A stretch of DNA of 64,000 nucleotides from Distichodus sexfasciatus (lineage: Eukaryota; Chordata; Actinopteri; Characiformes; Distichodontidae). Under the pieces are notes generated by a model. It did not search any database, was not told where the DNA came from, and saw only the letters and a list, made by a program, of their open reading frames with translations. Position 1 is the stretch's first letter. Each line of letters begins with the position of its first letter. The translations under genes were made by a program, and so were the position numbers. Positions 44,975 to 55,967 of the stretch are shown here, piece by piece. The stretch lies in contig JAVGVS010000309.1 in the NCBI GenBank assembly GCA_032718565.1, positions 124,001 through 188,000 of the forward strand, given 5' to 3'.

Positions 44975-45302
44975 CAGGGCGGCACAGTGGCGCAATGGTT
45001 AGCCCTGCCGCCTCACAGGCTGTGGGGCCTTTCTGTGTGGTGTTTGCATGCTCTCACTGTGTTGGCATGGTTTTTCTCTGGGAGCTCCAGTTTCCTCCCA
45101 CAGTCCAAAGGCATGCACTATAGGTTAATTGGCGACTCTAAAATTGGCCCAGCAAGGTGCGAACAGGAGTGTGATTGTGTGAGTGTGTGCCCTGCCCAGG
45201 CTTGGACCCCGCCTTGCACCTGTAGTTCCTGGGAGAGGCTCTGGCCCCCCCACGACCCCAGTTTGGATTAAGTGGTTTGGATAATGAATGAATAAATGAA
45301 TG
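44975..45302 (+). repeat. SINE-C, tRNA-headed fish repeat
   Basis: GGGCGGCACAGTGGCGCAAT head with A-box-like TGGTTAGCCCTGCCGCCTCA, then TTTGCATGCTCTCACTGTGT, TTTCCTCCCACAGTCCAAAG, TTAATTGGCGACTCTAAAAT, and an end in AATGAATGAATAAATGAATG. This arrangement is a widespread dispersed repeat of teleosts. One near full-length copy. Confidence 0.85.
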
Positions 45303-45724
45303 TAAACTGAAACGTGCCTGAACAAATAGTAGGACACATGCTAAATGCTATTTGATACTGTCTTACTTTTGTCCCTAAAAATTCCAAAAGGATGTAACTG
45401 TTTCATTAACATGGGCAAAATGGTAGTTCATGAAATAAGTGTAATATTTTTTACCTTTTATATTGTGTAGCTGTCATATCAATGCAATGCAATAAAGGAA
45501 GTTTACATTGATTGCATCTTTTGTGTGAGTAGACGTTTTTCATTAAAAATGATGTTGCTTTTACATCATAATGACAAAGCATTTGATTTTGTGAAATATA
45601 ACTTAAAAGACAATTCATCTAAGATAAGCCTAGAGGAAGAGAGGCAAACACACATTCACAGATACACACAGACTTGTCAAGTGCACACTCTTCTATAGTC
45701 TAAGTTATCATCTCCTGCCAAAAA
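45303..45724. other. Intergenic DNA, nothing recognised
   Basis: AT-rich; no repeat or coding signal. Confidence 0.5.
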
Positions 45725-46340
45725 AGTGTCACATCCCCAGCTCACCGTGCTGCTGGGCTGGCAGGGTTTAATTGGCCGCTGTTGCGTAAAATAGCAGGTT
45801 TGATGTGCTGTTTGCGAGATCCGTGTTCGTCTGAGCAGGGGAACGAGCTGCTGGAGATCCCTCGCCCTCTCTCTCTCCTCTCACAGGTAATCCAGCCTCT
45901 CAGCGGCATTATTGAATTTTCTTGTTTTTCTTCTCTGTCAGCGGTGTGTGTGTGCATGTGTGGGGAAGGGGAAGAGGGGGTGTTAAAAGTGCGAGTCAAA
46001 ACTTCTAAAGGCAGCTCGCCTTCACCCACTTGATTCTCATTCACCTCTGCAGATCCACGTCAAAACCCAGACCGACCTTTTCAGACCTCCGACAGCTTTG
46101 AAGTAGCGGCAAGAGTTGTCTGCTCTCTCTTCCTCTCTCTCTAACCCTCCCCCCCGTCTCTCTCTCTCCCTCTGTCTCTAACCTCCTGAAAAATTAGCAG
46201 CCACATAATGCTTGTTGGCCTTTTTGATGTTCACTGGTCCTCTTTCTCCTGAGTTCTGGGCAGACAGACTCTCAGACATGAAGATTAAAATGGCAAGCTG
46301 CTGAAATCTGAACTGAGCCAGTGAACCAATTAGCAAATGA
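45725..46340. promoter_or_regulatory. Candidate non-coding regulatory segment
   Basis: GGGTTTAATTGGCCGCTGTT, GTAATCCAGCCTCTCAGCGG and TTATTGAATTTTCTTG with CT-rich runs (46120-46180). No supported frame. Inference. Confidence 0.3.
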
Positions 46341-46462
46341 GAATTCCAAATCTCATTAATTAATAAAATTCATCAGTAAATAAATTTAGTATAATTTAGT
46401 GTCTGGCAGCAGCATAAGCTAATTGTGCCCCAGCAAACACAGAAGTAAAACTGTGTTTTTCA

Positions 46463-46992
46463 ATGAAAAACAATCCACTCATGCTAACCATGTTCTACAG
46501 AGGCACCATCGAGAGTGTCCTGACCAGCTGCATCTTCCTTTGGTCCAGCAGTGCCAGTGCTGCAGAGCGGAAAAAACATACAGTGGATTGTCTTGCTAGC
46601 GCAGCATCAGGGTCCGATCAACCAGACTGCGCAAAAACTTTTTTCTACACGACATTAGACTGTAAACTGATTCTACTTGCACCTCTACACCTGTCTGTTT
46701 AGTATATATTAAGCTTATAGATCTTATACATATTTAATGCAACAAAAACACATTCTAGTTTTTTAATTAGTGTTTTTTTCCAAACTATATTTCATATTTT
46801 CAAAATTTGCATATATTATTGAATACCTCATGTTACTACATTTCCTACCTCTAGTTTTTTAAATATACATTTTATTCATATATGTGTATTCTTTGTGCCT
46901 TCTTTGTATGATGGACAAACTGGAGCCACATCATCTTGTCTCTCTGTATACTTGTATATAGCTGAAATGGCAATATTTACTTTGACTTTGAC
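46463..46992 (+). mobile_element. LINE 3' end with reverse-transcriptase C-terminal remnant
   Basis: The reading frame MLTMFYRGTIESVLTSCIFL resembles the C-terminal part of reverse transcriptases of fish L2/CR1-type LINEs (FYRxxIESVLT motif). It is followed by the same 3' sequence seen at 12720-12940 (TTTCCTACCTCTAG, CTGGAGCCACATCATCTTG) and a TTTGACTTTGACTT tail. 5'-truncated and decayed. Confidence 0.7.
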
Positions 46993-47339
46993 TTAATTTT
47001 CTTCTATATTGTTTGGTTGTCTGTTGGCTATGTTTCTCAGACAGGTGTCAGAGAGAGAGAGAGAGAGAGAGACCTTAAGCAAGCTACTGAACCAATTGAT
47101 CAAGAAACCAATATTAAAATGAATTAAAAAATTAAATAATTAATTATAAATGAATCTGCTTCCATGACCAGCATTCTTTTGGCAAAGCTTAAATACTTTT
47201 ATAAATTTGAGAAAGATTGGTGTTAAACAATGGCTCTTAAGTCAGATTGTAGTCAGTTAAAGAAAAAGAGAGAGAGAAAAACAGAAAGTGAGGAAGAGCG
47301 AGAGTGTTCCTAATCAGTACCGTGGCATAATGTTGTCCA
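46993..47339. other. Intergenic DNA with (GA)n
   Basis: GA array at about 47049-47071 and GA-rich sequence near 47260. Nothing else recognised. Confidence 0.6.
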
Positions 47340-47830
47340 TATAATAGACCCAAACCTCCTCCATTGTACTCTGCCCTGATTGTGTGCTTGTGTTTGATTA
47401 AAAGAGCAGGGGGTCATAACGATGCTTTATTTTCATACCATCCCTGTGGCCTCATACATAATGACCCCCCGGCTGGCCTTTTTTTTTTTTTTTTTAACTC
47501 ACACACAAACACACACACACATAATCTCAGCCTCATATATTTAGACAGTAAGATCTGGCCTTCTCGGAGTTTGCTAATCCTTGCCCGACCCACTCCCCCC
47601 CCCCACGCCTCCGGCAAACATCTTTTCACTTTCTTCACCCTCCTCCTCGTCACTTTTACCCCCGAGGCAGATTTTGGAAGGCGACTGCTATTTTTGTGCC
47701 AACTGGTCCAAGCCAGGAACCTCTTGGCAGGCCGGCTTTGTTCTTGTAATAATTCATCAGTTGTTAAATTACACTGCGTTTTCATTCTATTTTCCATTAT
47801 TGCACTGTTAAATCTGTGGGAAACTTTACG
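47340..47830. promoter_or_regulatory. Candidate non-coding regulatory segment
   Basis: GGGTCATAACGATGCTTTAT, GGCCTCATACATAATGACCC, GGCGACTGCTATTTTTGTGC, CCTCTTGGCAGGCCGGCTTT and TGTAATAATTCATCAGTTGT in a repeat-free block, apart from poly-T and CA runs (47478-47520). The overlapping frames on both strands look accidental. Confidence 0.4.
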
Positions 47831-48769
47831 ACTAATATGTCATGACAGTTTTTTTAGGAATTCAAAATTTTACATTATATAAAAGATGACGTTAAAGGTC
47901 AATGCCAAAGAGCTAAACAATTATTTGTAAGTTAATTGTTAACTTCATTAACTGTTTGAACAAAAACAGTATTTACAATAGTAGAAAATAAGTGACTTAA
48001 AAGAATTCGCTTAAATTACGCTTCATATACCTACAGTAATTGTGCACTGGCAGTGTGTTTTTGTTAATTACTTTTAATTTCAATTTTACTTTTAATTAAT
48101 TTTGATTACTTGACATCAGTTAATATGGAAAGGCATACTTTACATGCCTTTATAGATTTCAAGTGATAAAAGTCGTTACTTTTTTATCATAATTTAAAAA
48201 AAATCTAAAATCGGCTACTTCTTACCACTACTACTTATTAAGATGTGAGTTTGCAACATGCATGCTTTTATGTAATTAATTTGCAAAACTATTATAGCTT
48301 CGAACAACATAATCCAAAGTGAGAGTTCTTATCATGATGAAATAAAAGTTATTTGAATATGAAGGAAATCTTTTTACTAATACCAGCAAAATACTCTTAA
48401 TAGTTGTATTGTTATGGGTGACTTTTATCTTCAACTGAAGTCATATTCTTTGCAAGTAATCTTTTTAAATATGGGTTTCGGGTGCCCTACATACCTATTT
48501 TATGCATGGGCAAGTTTTCTGAAGTGCAGAGAGAAAAGGAGAAAATAAGAAAAACAACTCTCCCAGCATATGATGACTTGCACCTTCTGTAATACCAACA
48601 GTCGTCTCTCTGATTTCGTCCTTTGTCTCTGCCTGTGTGGCTGTGTGTGGGCATGTGTGTGTGTGTGTGTTAGAGTGTAACCCGATCTGTATTGTTTCAC
48701 ATCAAAAGATGCACTTGTGTATGTGTGAAAAACCCCCAGGACAACTTTAATTTTCACTCGGTTTTTCGC
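47831..48769. other. AT-rich intergenic DNA, nothing recognised
   Basis: Short GT run near 48655; no repeat family seen. Confidence 0.5.
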
Positions 48770-49144
48770 TTCGGAGTCAATCTTTTTTTTTTTCCTCTAT
48801 ATTCTGCGGTCGTTCTCTTTCAGAGACTTCTTTGCTGAGAAGTTGAAGAAAACCACACACACTTAACCACACACACACACAATCAGCGTGGACACTCGAG
48901 CCGGGTGAAAAACCGTTCAGTCAGACAAATCGTTAGGGAGGGTGGCAGGTTGTGATGGGTGACGGGTTTGTGTGTGGCTCAAGTTTCTCCTCCTTGCCAG
49001 GTTTAAATTGTTGCCTTTTAGCGACGAGAAAGAAAAGATGAGTGAGAGAGCGAGACAGAGCGGTTCATAGTGAGACTGGCGGTGCCGGCACGCAGCCCGC
49101 CGCCAGTCTAGAGCCTGTGATCTTATCAGGACTTGAGAGACAAG

Positions 49145-49176
<32 letters not shown>

Positions 49177-49370
49177 AAGAGAGATTGGCCAGGGTCAGCT
49201 CAGATGGCCAGAGAAAAGAATGATGATTAATGATTTTAAGAAAAAGGGGAGAGAGGGGCTTGTTCTCTCGCTGTCAGCTCGGAGGAAGGGCGAGTTACTC
49301 GCTGTCATGCTTCTTTCCCCCTGGGGCCAGTTCACCATCCGCTCTGTTATTCTCTATTAAAAACTATGAC
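48770..49370. other. Mixed-composition DNA with (GA)n
   Basis: CA run near 48855 and GA array at about 49146-49172 within moderately GC-rich unique DNA (GGCGGTGCCGGCACGCAGCC near 49079). May hold regulatory sequence; nothing specific seen. Confidence 0.4.
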
Positions 49371-49799
49371 CATGCTGGTCAGTAGAAGGGGGAGTGGGGA
49401 CTTTTCCAACTGCTTCTAACATTGGTAACTTTGGAAGCCTGTAAAAAATGCTTTAAAAAGTTATGAAAGGTCATGTATCATTAATCACACTGACATACAG
49501 TTTGAGTCAATACCAAAACCCAAGTTTAAAGCTACTTCACAAACGATATACCCACTGTATCAAGTTAGATGATGCCAAAAAATTATAACTGTTTTAAATT
49601 ATGTGTTTATTGCACTCCTTGACATTTTTGTAATCTGTACATCTAGAATATCTTGACCATAATATTTGCACATTTTTTTTAAACCAATACTCTAGCCTAA
49701 CATTTTATTAAATTACTGTTACTTATTATACAGTGTACACTTCTTCCACAAAAAAAGATGAGCAGTGGAAACTTTTATTTCATATTATAATTTTAGCAA
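49371..49799. other. AT-rich intergenic DNA, nothing recognised
   Basis: No repeat family or coding signal. Confidence 0.5.
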
Positions 49800-49990
49800 T
49801 TCTGTCCCAAAAGTGAAAACTCCTAAGGGCTCCTTTGAAGCAGCTGGCCAGGGATTAACTGTTCAACTCAAGAGGGCAAACTGCCGTCGCGTGCTGGCCT
49901 TAAGGCTGCCGTTTATAATCTCTTTGGATTGCCCTGAAATTATTCCTAATTACTGCAGAAATGGTCAACACATGAGCAGCTAGATCGAGG
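49800..49990. promoter_or_regulatory. Candidate non-coding regulatory segment
   Basis: GCAGCTGGCCAGGGATTAAC, GCCGTCGCGTGCTGGCCTTA, CTGCCGTTTATAATCTCTTT and ATTATTCCTAATTACTGCAG form a sharply bounded, repeat-free block in AT-rich DNA. Inference. Confidence 0.4.
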
Positions 49991-50324
49991 CCAAGACCAG
50001 CTTAAGATGTCTTTTGGGCCCCTTAAAGGAGAACTTGACCCCAAAGGCATTAATGGGGTTAACAACAATTGAAAGCGCATATGTGATTTACATTAACACA
50101 CAACCACACACTGTGTATACACAATAAATATATGTATACACACATACAGTATATATACGTGTGTGAAAATGTATACGCACCACACTAACAGGGCTAGGAA
50201 GGTTAAGAGAAAAGAGATATGGAGAGAATGCAGTGTTTAATTACACAAATTATGATGATAATTACAAGTACCATTAATATAGTCTTTTAAATGATTATTT
50301 TCACATTTCAACCTTTATCAGCTG

Positions 50325-50540
50325 AAGCAGGCTAGGGAGTTAGGCCCGTGATCGAAAGGTCACTGGTTCAAGTTCTGAACTGGTAAAATGTGCAACTGAG
50401 GAACTCATGAGCAAGGCATCATACCCAAGCACTGCCACAAAGCAGCCTACTGCTCCTTCATGTATGGTTTAGAGGTGCAGAGGTCACATTTGGCTGTGGT
50501 GCACTGTGTGCTGAGCTGTGTTCACAATGACAATCACTCA
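50325..50540 (+). repeat. SINE-B, nearly full-length copy
   Basis: GTTAGGCCCGTGATCGAAAG, TCACTGGTTCAAGTTC (B-box-like), ACTCATGAGCAAGGCAT, CTGCTCCTTCATG and the tail TGTTCACAATGACAATCACT. tRNA-like head and family tail both present. Confidence 0.8.
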
Positions 50541-51192
50541 AAATTTTTTAACTGGCAAGCAAAAGAAAATGAGTAGCTTAGTAGTAAAAGTTACATTAGT
50601 AGTAGCTTCAAACCTGTGTGCAGCCGCACAGACATGTTCGCCCACTAAGTCAGATTCATGTATTTATGGAGCAAATAAACTGGGGAATGACGTAATGAAA
50701 CGTAAGACAGGAAGTTGAGGGAGTTAAAACCTGTGCCAGGAGCCAACTATGAGGCACTGGGGTAAGGACAATGGGGCAAAACTACTAAGTTTTACACTCT
50801 GCCCTCCCAGCGTGCTGTGCAGGTTTCACTCCCGGAGCAGGACTGAGGACCACCATGATGATAGCGTAGCAAGGGAGAATGATCTCTCTCTGGGAGAGTG
50901 TGTGAAGGCCTGTACATCCCGGCGGTGAATGGTTGGCGTAATTTTACACACTCACTCAAGCAGGGTAATATATGCAGACAGCAGAAAGTATTCATATGCA
51001 TAAGAGTATGGCCATTTATAAACACTCTTATGCATGTTCTTGTGCCAACACATGCCACAGAGGAATTGTAAATTTAGGTAAATTTGGACACACACTCACA
51101 GAGCGATGCATATGGCTGCGGCTTCTGATTAACTCTTTGCTAGCTATGTATCGAGGAACAGCTCAGTGGCTTGATTATCTTGAATCAGCCTG
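50541..51192. other. Intergenic DNA; possible outlying tandem-repeat unit
   Basis: 51120-51185 (TTAACTCTTTGCTAGCTATG, GCTTGATTATCTTGAATC) resembles units of the array at 51715-52060. The rest shows nothing. Confidence 0.4.
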
Positions 51193-51260
51193 AATTGTAC
51201 TTTTGGGAACATTTCACATACACAATGATTCCTGCAGATAAATAACCTTCTGTTGGCAGG
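51193..51260 (-). repeat. Family-E fragment
   Basis: ACTTTTGGGAACATTTCACA and CTGCAGATAAATAACC match the start of the family-E copy at 26030 (ACTTTTGGGGACATTC, TAGATAAATAAC). Confidence 0.5.
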
Positions 51261-51324
51261 TGTAGAGTCAGAAATTTATTCAGCCCCTTGAATACACTCA
51301 CATACATACACACAACTAGAAACC

Positions 51325-51665
51325 TTGGAAAAACAAAATGTTTGTGGCAGGTTTGCGACAAACTTGTGGCTAATTAGTGGGAAACAGTGATGTTCGTTGC
51401 CGAATGTTGCAATGTTCTGGCAACAATGACAAATTGGCACTAATGGAAAATGTATTTGCCAAGGGTTTAGCAAAAAACAATTTGCCAGTAATGACAAACC
51501 TGTATTGAACTTTTGGTGAGTTTGCTAGATGTCCACTACAAGTCAAAACAAGTCCACCACAGGTGTGCCACAAACTTAATTTGCATTTGAAAATATGACC
51601 TTGCTGTAAATTCGCAGCACCATTGCCAAAGGTTAAGCTACTGGCCTCAGAAGCCTAAAGGGAAA
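51325..51665 (-). repeat. Family-D repeat, copy 2 (inverted relative to 42850)
   Basis: Contains AATTTGCATTTGAAAATATG, TTTGCCAGTAATGACAAAC and GGCAACAATGACAAATTGGC. On the minus strand it parallels 42850-43160 from end to end (shared frame phrase ICHCCQNIA, and both carry AAGCCTAAA/TTTAGGCTT at the outer end). Confidence 0.7.
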
Positions 51666-51714
51666 CTACGCACACATAACTAGAAACACACTAAGTAGTT
51701 CTGCAGTTTCTAAT

Positions 51715-52060
51715 AAAGTTTCTGCTAGCTGTCTTACACTGTAGAGCGGCTTGTTGACAGCTTTTAGCAATCAGAAACGTTGAATCCACTTGAATTTAAC
51801 ACCACACACAGTAGAAACAACACAGTGATTATTCTTACAGCTTTTGAAGAACTCTCTGCTACTTATGCATTGAGGTACATCATAGAGTGGCTTGTTGATA
51901 GTATTTAGCAATCAAAAGCCTTAAATCAACCCTTCACACACAAACACACCTCCCCATACACATAAAAGAAACATAGTACTCCGACAACTATCTATTGAAT
52001 TACAGCAGAGCAACTTGTTGATAGCATTTAGCAATCAAAAACCTTGACGTAACCTCTCAG
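51715..52060 (+). repeat. Degenerate tandem array, three units of about 125-140 bp
   Basis: The anchor TTGTTGAnAG followed by TTTAGCAATCA occurs at 51751, 51892 and 52015, in phase with upstream CTGCTAGCT/CTGCTACTT/CTATCTATT phrases. Each anchor is followed by a variable CA-rich spacer. No known family recognised. Confidence 0.7.
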
Positions 52061-52079
52061 TGCCCCACACTTTTTTTTT

Positions 52080-52920
52080 CAAAGAGCTTCAACCTTTCCC
52101 CCTCCCACCTTCCCTTTTTCAGTCACAGCCTTCTCCGTTACAACCCCTTCACTTTCGTCTCCTCAGCTATGAGAATTGTCGCCGTAAACATGTTGACAAA
52201 TGGCCCTTTGAAAGCCCCGGTTGCGGGCGACATTTCTTCAGTAACGGGGCGGATATCCGAGAGGACTCTCCGGGCTTGCTTTACAGCCACTCGGGCGATC
52301 GGTTGTCCGTCCGCCAAGCACCTCAGGCCTCTCTCCCTCCCTCCCTGCTTTCTTAGCCCACCCATGATGGCCGATCCATGAAGGAACTTATTTAGAACCG
52401 CCGCGGAGGCAGGGTTTCCTAAAAGCGTTCCCGTCTCCCTCGGTATCCCCCTAATGAAGTTTTGCTGGCACTGCCCCCTTCCCTAGCCAGCCAAAAAGGT
52501 TTTAGTCATCTTCGCTAACATTTTAATATGATTTGTTTTGGCATCCAGCTTAAAAAATGACGAGGGGGGAAAAAACAAACTGGCAAGCACGAACGGGCAA
52601 AGAGCGGGAGGTTCCGATGCCAAATTCGTCATTGGCGGTTGCGCTTAGGGGGGGAATGAAGGGCTCATGGAAGAAAAGAGGTAATTAATGTTATTGTGTT
52701 TCGGCCCACGGCAGGCCGGCTTTGAGGGAGGGAAGGGGGGCTGGCAATTCTCATTGATGTCACTGAAAGGCCTTTGTCAGCGTGGGCCTTGTTGAAAAAT
52801 TGGATTATCCCACACACCTTGGTAAGAGGAGATAATCTCTGACCTGGGCCATTATTAGAGAATGCTCTTTTACAGCTCATATGTGCCCTTGTATCAATGG
52901 GGATCCTCAAGTATTTTTAG
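52080..52920. promoter_or_regulatory. Candidate non-coding regulatory segment (long)
   Basis: Repeat-free 0.8 kb, CpG-containing. Includes GCCAAATTCGTCATTGGCGG, GTAATTAATGTTATTGTGTT, CTCATTGATGTCACTGAAAG, GAGGAGATAATCTCTGACCT and CATTATTAGAGAATGC. The overlapping frames on both strands look accidental. One of the better enhancer candidates by composition. Confidence 0.4.
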
Positions 52921-53690
52921 CTAATATGCAAAATAAAGCTACATTTTTGGCCTATTTATTGCAAAAATTGATTTTTATTTTTAAAATTAAATCTACAAAT
53001 CGGTCAAAATCGATGGTTGGTTGCCCAGTTATACGGATGTTGTGCATAATAGGCTTCAAATACCCCAAAGAAAGGTGTACAACTCAACAGTAACAAAGCC
53101 ACTTACTTATCTACCATTTTCTGTATCATTATCACTATCAATAGCAAACCCTACTTTTAAAACACAGTAACTTTTTCAGTAACTATTTTCTTTTCACAAA
53201 TAGTAATGTATCATGACAAAATAATTTATAATATTATGTAGCCAGGTATTTTCAAGTAGCATGTGTTTCTGATTGATGTTGAATTCACAAAAGCGTCATC
53301 TGATATGCCATCATTATGTCCTCCTGACAAAAAAATTGAAAAAAAGAATTTGTGGCCACATTTATCAAACATTTTGACTCTGAAAGCTGAAACACAACAC
53401 ATGCGCAGTTACAGCGAACTCAAGTTCACTCAAAACACTTGCTACCTCCAAAACACCATAGAAACATTATTGCAATCTGACTATATACTGTTAAAAATAA
53501 CGATTTTCTTATTACATTTAACATGTTGCTTGGCAGGATGTGTAACTAGTTCTAATAATAAGTAGCTTACAGCTTGAAAGGCTCAATTAATCTGAAAATC
53601 ATGACATACAAAGTCACATATAGCCATATACCTACAATCAGTAACTGACTCTATGTGTGTTTAAGTGTAAGATAGATTCAGTTGGATTGG
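52921..53690. other. AT-rich intergenic DNA, nothing recognised
   Basis: No repeat family or coding signal. Confidence 0.5.
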
Positions 53691-54389
53691 GTTTGAGTGT
53701 GTGTGTGTGTGTGTGTGTTTGAGGAGAGAAGAGATTGGGTGACGTGTGTTAAGGCCCTGCTTAGTGGAGCGTTACCTGCATGAGATCGGCCTTTCATGCG
53801 CTGGCAGATCAGGGCTCCAACCTGCAATAAAGGAGCATTTGATCCCCTTGAGTTTGTCTTGCCGACCGACTTTGAATCCTCCTCTATCCACTCTCTGTCT
53901 CTCTCTCTCACTTGCTGCTTTCCCACTTTGTTTGGGACACGAGGTCAGATGTCCACTCCTGAACTAAGACAAGGAGAGTGTAAGAGAGTGAGAGAACGAG
54001 GAAAGAGCCACCCATTTAATATTAACATCTGTGCTACTTAGAGTATATGACTGCTTGAGTTTTTGTTTGTGCCTGTACATAAAGGTATTGACATTCATAG
54101 TGACTCCAGAGGCTTGGAAAGTCCTGTGGAACAACTGATGTGCAACTCTATCATTGTGCAATGTGTGTGTTCACCTGTCCTATAGAGTATTAATGCAAAA
54201 GAAAGGAAAGAGATAATCATGTGCCCATTTCTTTTTATTTAAACCTGCTGTTATTGAAGGCAAGTCATTATACTTTCCTTTGTCGTGCACATTTTCTGCA
54301 CAAAGCAATTCATTAGCTTTTGACATTTAGTTTGCAAAGATGGATCTTATATGAAGGGTGTTATTAAGAGGGATTTTTTGCCAATCTGA
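53691..54389. other. Intergenic DNA with (GT)n and a possible outlying copy of the 730-bp unit
   Basis: GT array at about 53697-53720. 54095-54135 (GTGACTCCAGAGGCTTGGAA, CTGTGGAACAACTG) resembles 58258-58312 in the triplicated region, so an older dispersed copy may lie here. Confidence 0.35.
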
Positions 54390-54535
54390 ACACCAAACGT
54401 GACCTCTGCATTTGAGGCATCCGTGAAGGAGCAGTGGGCAGCTTTTTGGCAGTGCTTGGGGACGGTACTTTCCTCATGAGTATATTTACTGGTCCAACTG
54501 GTGACCTTTCGATCACTGGGCCAACTCTCTTTACT
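54390..54535 (-). repeat. SINE-B fragment (minus orientation)
   Basis: AACGTGACCTCTGCATTTGA, GAAGGAGCAGTGGGCAGCTT and GGGACGGTACTTTCCTCATG in SINE-B order; the tRNA-like end is degraded. Confidence 0.7.
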
Positions 54536-55003
54536 TTTACATCTAAAACCTTGAAATTATTACTTTGACATTGTTACACAAAGGTACAAGTGATTTGGAT
54601 TTGTGCCTAAATGAGTAAACTCTGTTACTTTAATGCTGATTTCTTTCAATGTGTTGATTCACACATTCTTTAAATTCACTTATTCAGGCCTCGGACCAGA
54701 ACAGTGTCTTCCACCACATTGCTGTAAAGCATGTTGAATGAAATATCTGCATGTGTGTGTGTGTGAGAAAGAGAGAAAGGCCCTTTGAAATTACCTGTAA
54801 GCCACTGCCTTTTTTTGGATCTCCATATGGAGATATTACTGCAAACCTCATAACTGCACATTTTTTATAATAGTCACACAATAGTTATACTTATCTAGAA
54901 CTTTAAATCAAAATAGCCGACTTCAGTAAAGAGTCTATTTCTGTAATTATTCACTTTTGAAAATAATGGTAGAACGTTTCTTTGAAGAAATATTAGCATA
55001 TAT
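54536..55003. other. AT-rich intergenic DNA
   Basis: GT run near 54752. Nothing else recognised. 54996-55003 is the left target-site copy of the next element. Confidence 0.5.
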
Positions 55004-55698
55004 GTAGAGGTGGGCAAAGTAGCTAACTTCATTACTTAAGTGTAAGTAAAGACTAAACACTAGTCAAATGTTCCTCCAATACAAGTGACAGTTGTACAGT
55101 CAAATGTTTAAAGTACTGAAGTACTTGCTTTTTCAGTATTACAAGAACATCTTTCACCGCAACAGAACACTTAAACACCTAATGCCTCTGAGTAGCTTGT
55201 AGAACCTGTTGAATAAGGAATTGGTAGAATGTTACAGAATGAAACAACCCAAACTGACAAAGAAAACCAGGCATTCGTTTATTTTATTTTAATTAATTGT
55301 AAGACCTCACACATGTGTGTATGTTAATCAGGAAATCAGGAGCACAATGCAATAGCTGTAAATGCAGCCTGCTCAGAAAATAAAATTTACATTCCAACCT
55401 GCTTAAAATCCAGCTCTACACCTCTAGCTTCAACAGCAACAATGTTTTAAGCAAGACAACAAACGTCAGAACTATCAGAACTTGGTTTTATGGTTACAGT
55501 CTACAGGCGTGATGCAACCCTACTGATTACTGATAGACTGTCACCTGTGGAAAAGCAATGATGTTTAGAAATGGGCAAATAACATCCACTTTATCCACAG
55601 ATTTGAAAATAATGAATCACGTGAGGCTTGATAGAAATGTAGTGAAGTGAAATGTACGGTGTTTGTCTTTCAAATGCATTGAAGTACTGTCCACCTCT
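55004..55698. mobile_element. hAT-type non-autonomous transposon, 695 bp, with exact 8-bp target duplication
   Basis: GCATATAT occurs immediately on both sides (54996-55003 and 55699-55706), an exact 8-bp duplication as made by hAT transposases. The ends carry AGAGGTGG as a short terminal inverted repeat (left at 55006, right reversed as CCACCTCT ending at 55698), followed by AAGTA-rich sequence. No transposase frame is present. Confidence 0.75.
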
Positions 55699-55735
55699 GC
55701 ATATATTAGACTCATCTGTACACTAAAATTTTAAA

Positions 55736-55960
55736 CCCAATGTTGGGCAAGCTTCTTTTAAGGCTATTAATGTAGAGCCAAGCTACTGTTTTAATATAGT
55801 AGCTACACTACAAGCTACCAAGACAAAGTAGCTGGATTGAAGCTATTTTATCCAGCACTAACTAATAGTTGTGTTATCTTAAAGCAAACTTACAGACAAA
55901 AAGCCAAACATGATGTTAAAAGTAATTTGAAAATCTGTATTCCGTAAAAATAAAGTAAGG
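55736..55960. repeat. Degraded dispersed repeat (TAGCTACACTACAAGCTAC type)
   Basis: ATGTTGGGCAAGCTTCTTTT, AATATAGTAGCTACACTACA and AGCTACCAAGACAAAGTAGC: a pattern shared with a common fish hAT-derived repeat. Ends not defined. Confidence 0.4.
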
Positions 55961-55967
55961 CTTCTAT

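Noticed and set aside
46463..46702. Host protein exon
   Set aside because: The translation resembles the C-terminal part of a LINE reverse transcriptase and is followed by a LINE 3' end.
47364..47882. 172-codon plus-strand frame and 127-codon minus-strand frame over the same DNA
   Set aside because: Both strands being open over poly-T and CA runs indicates chance; no family resemblance and no splice context.
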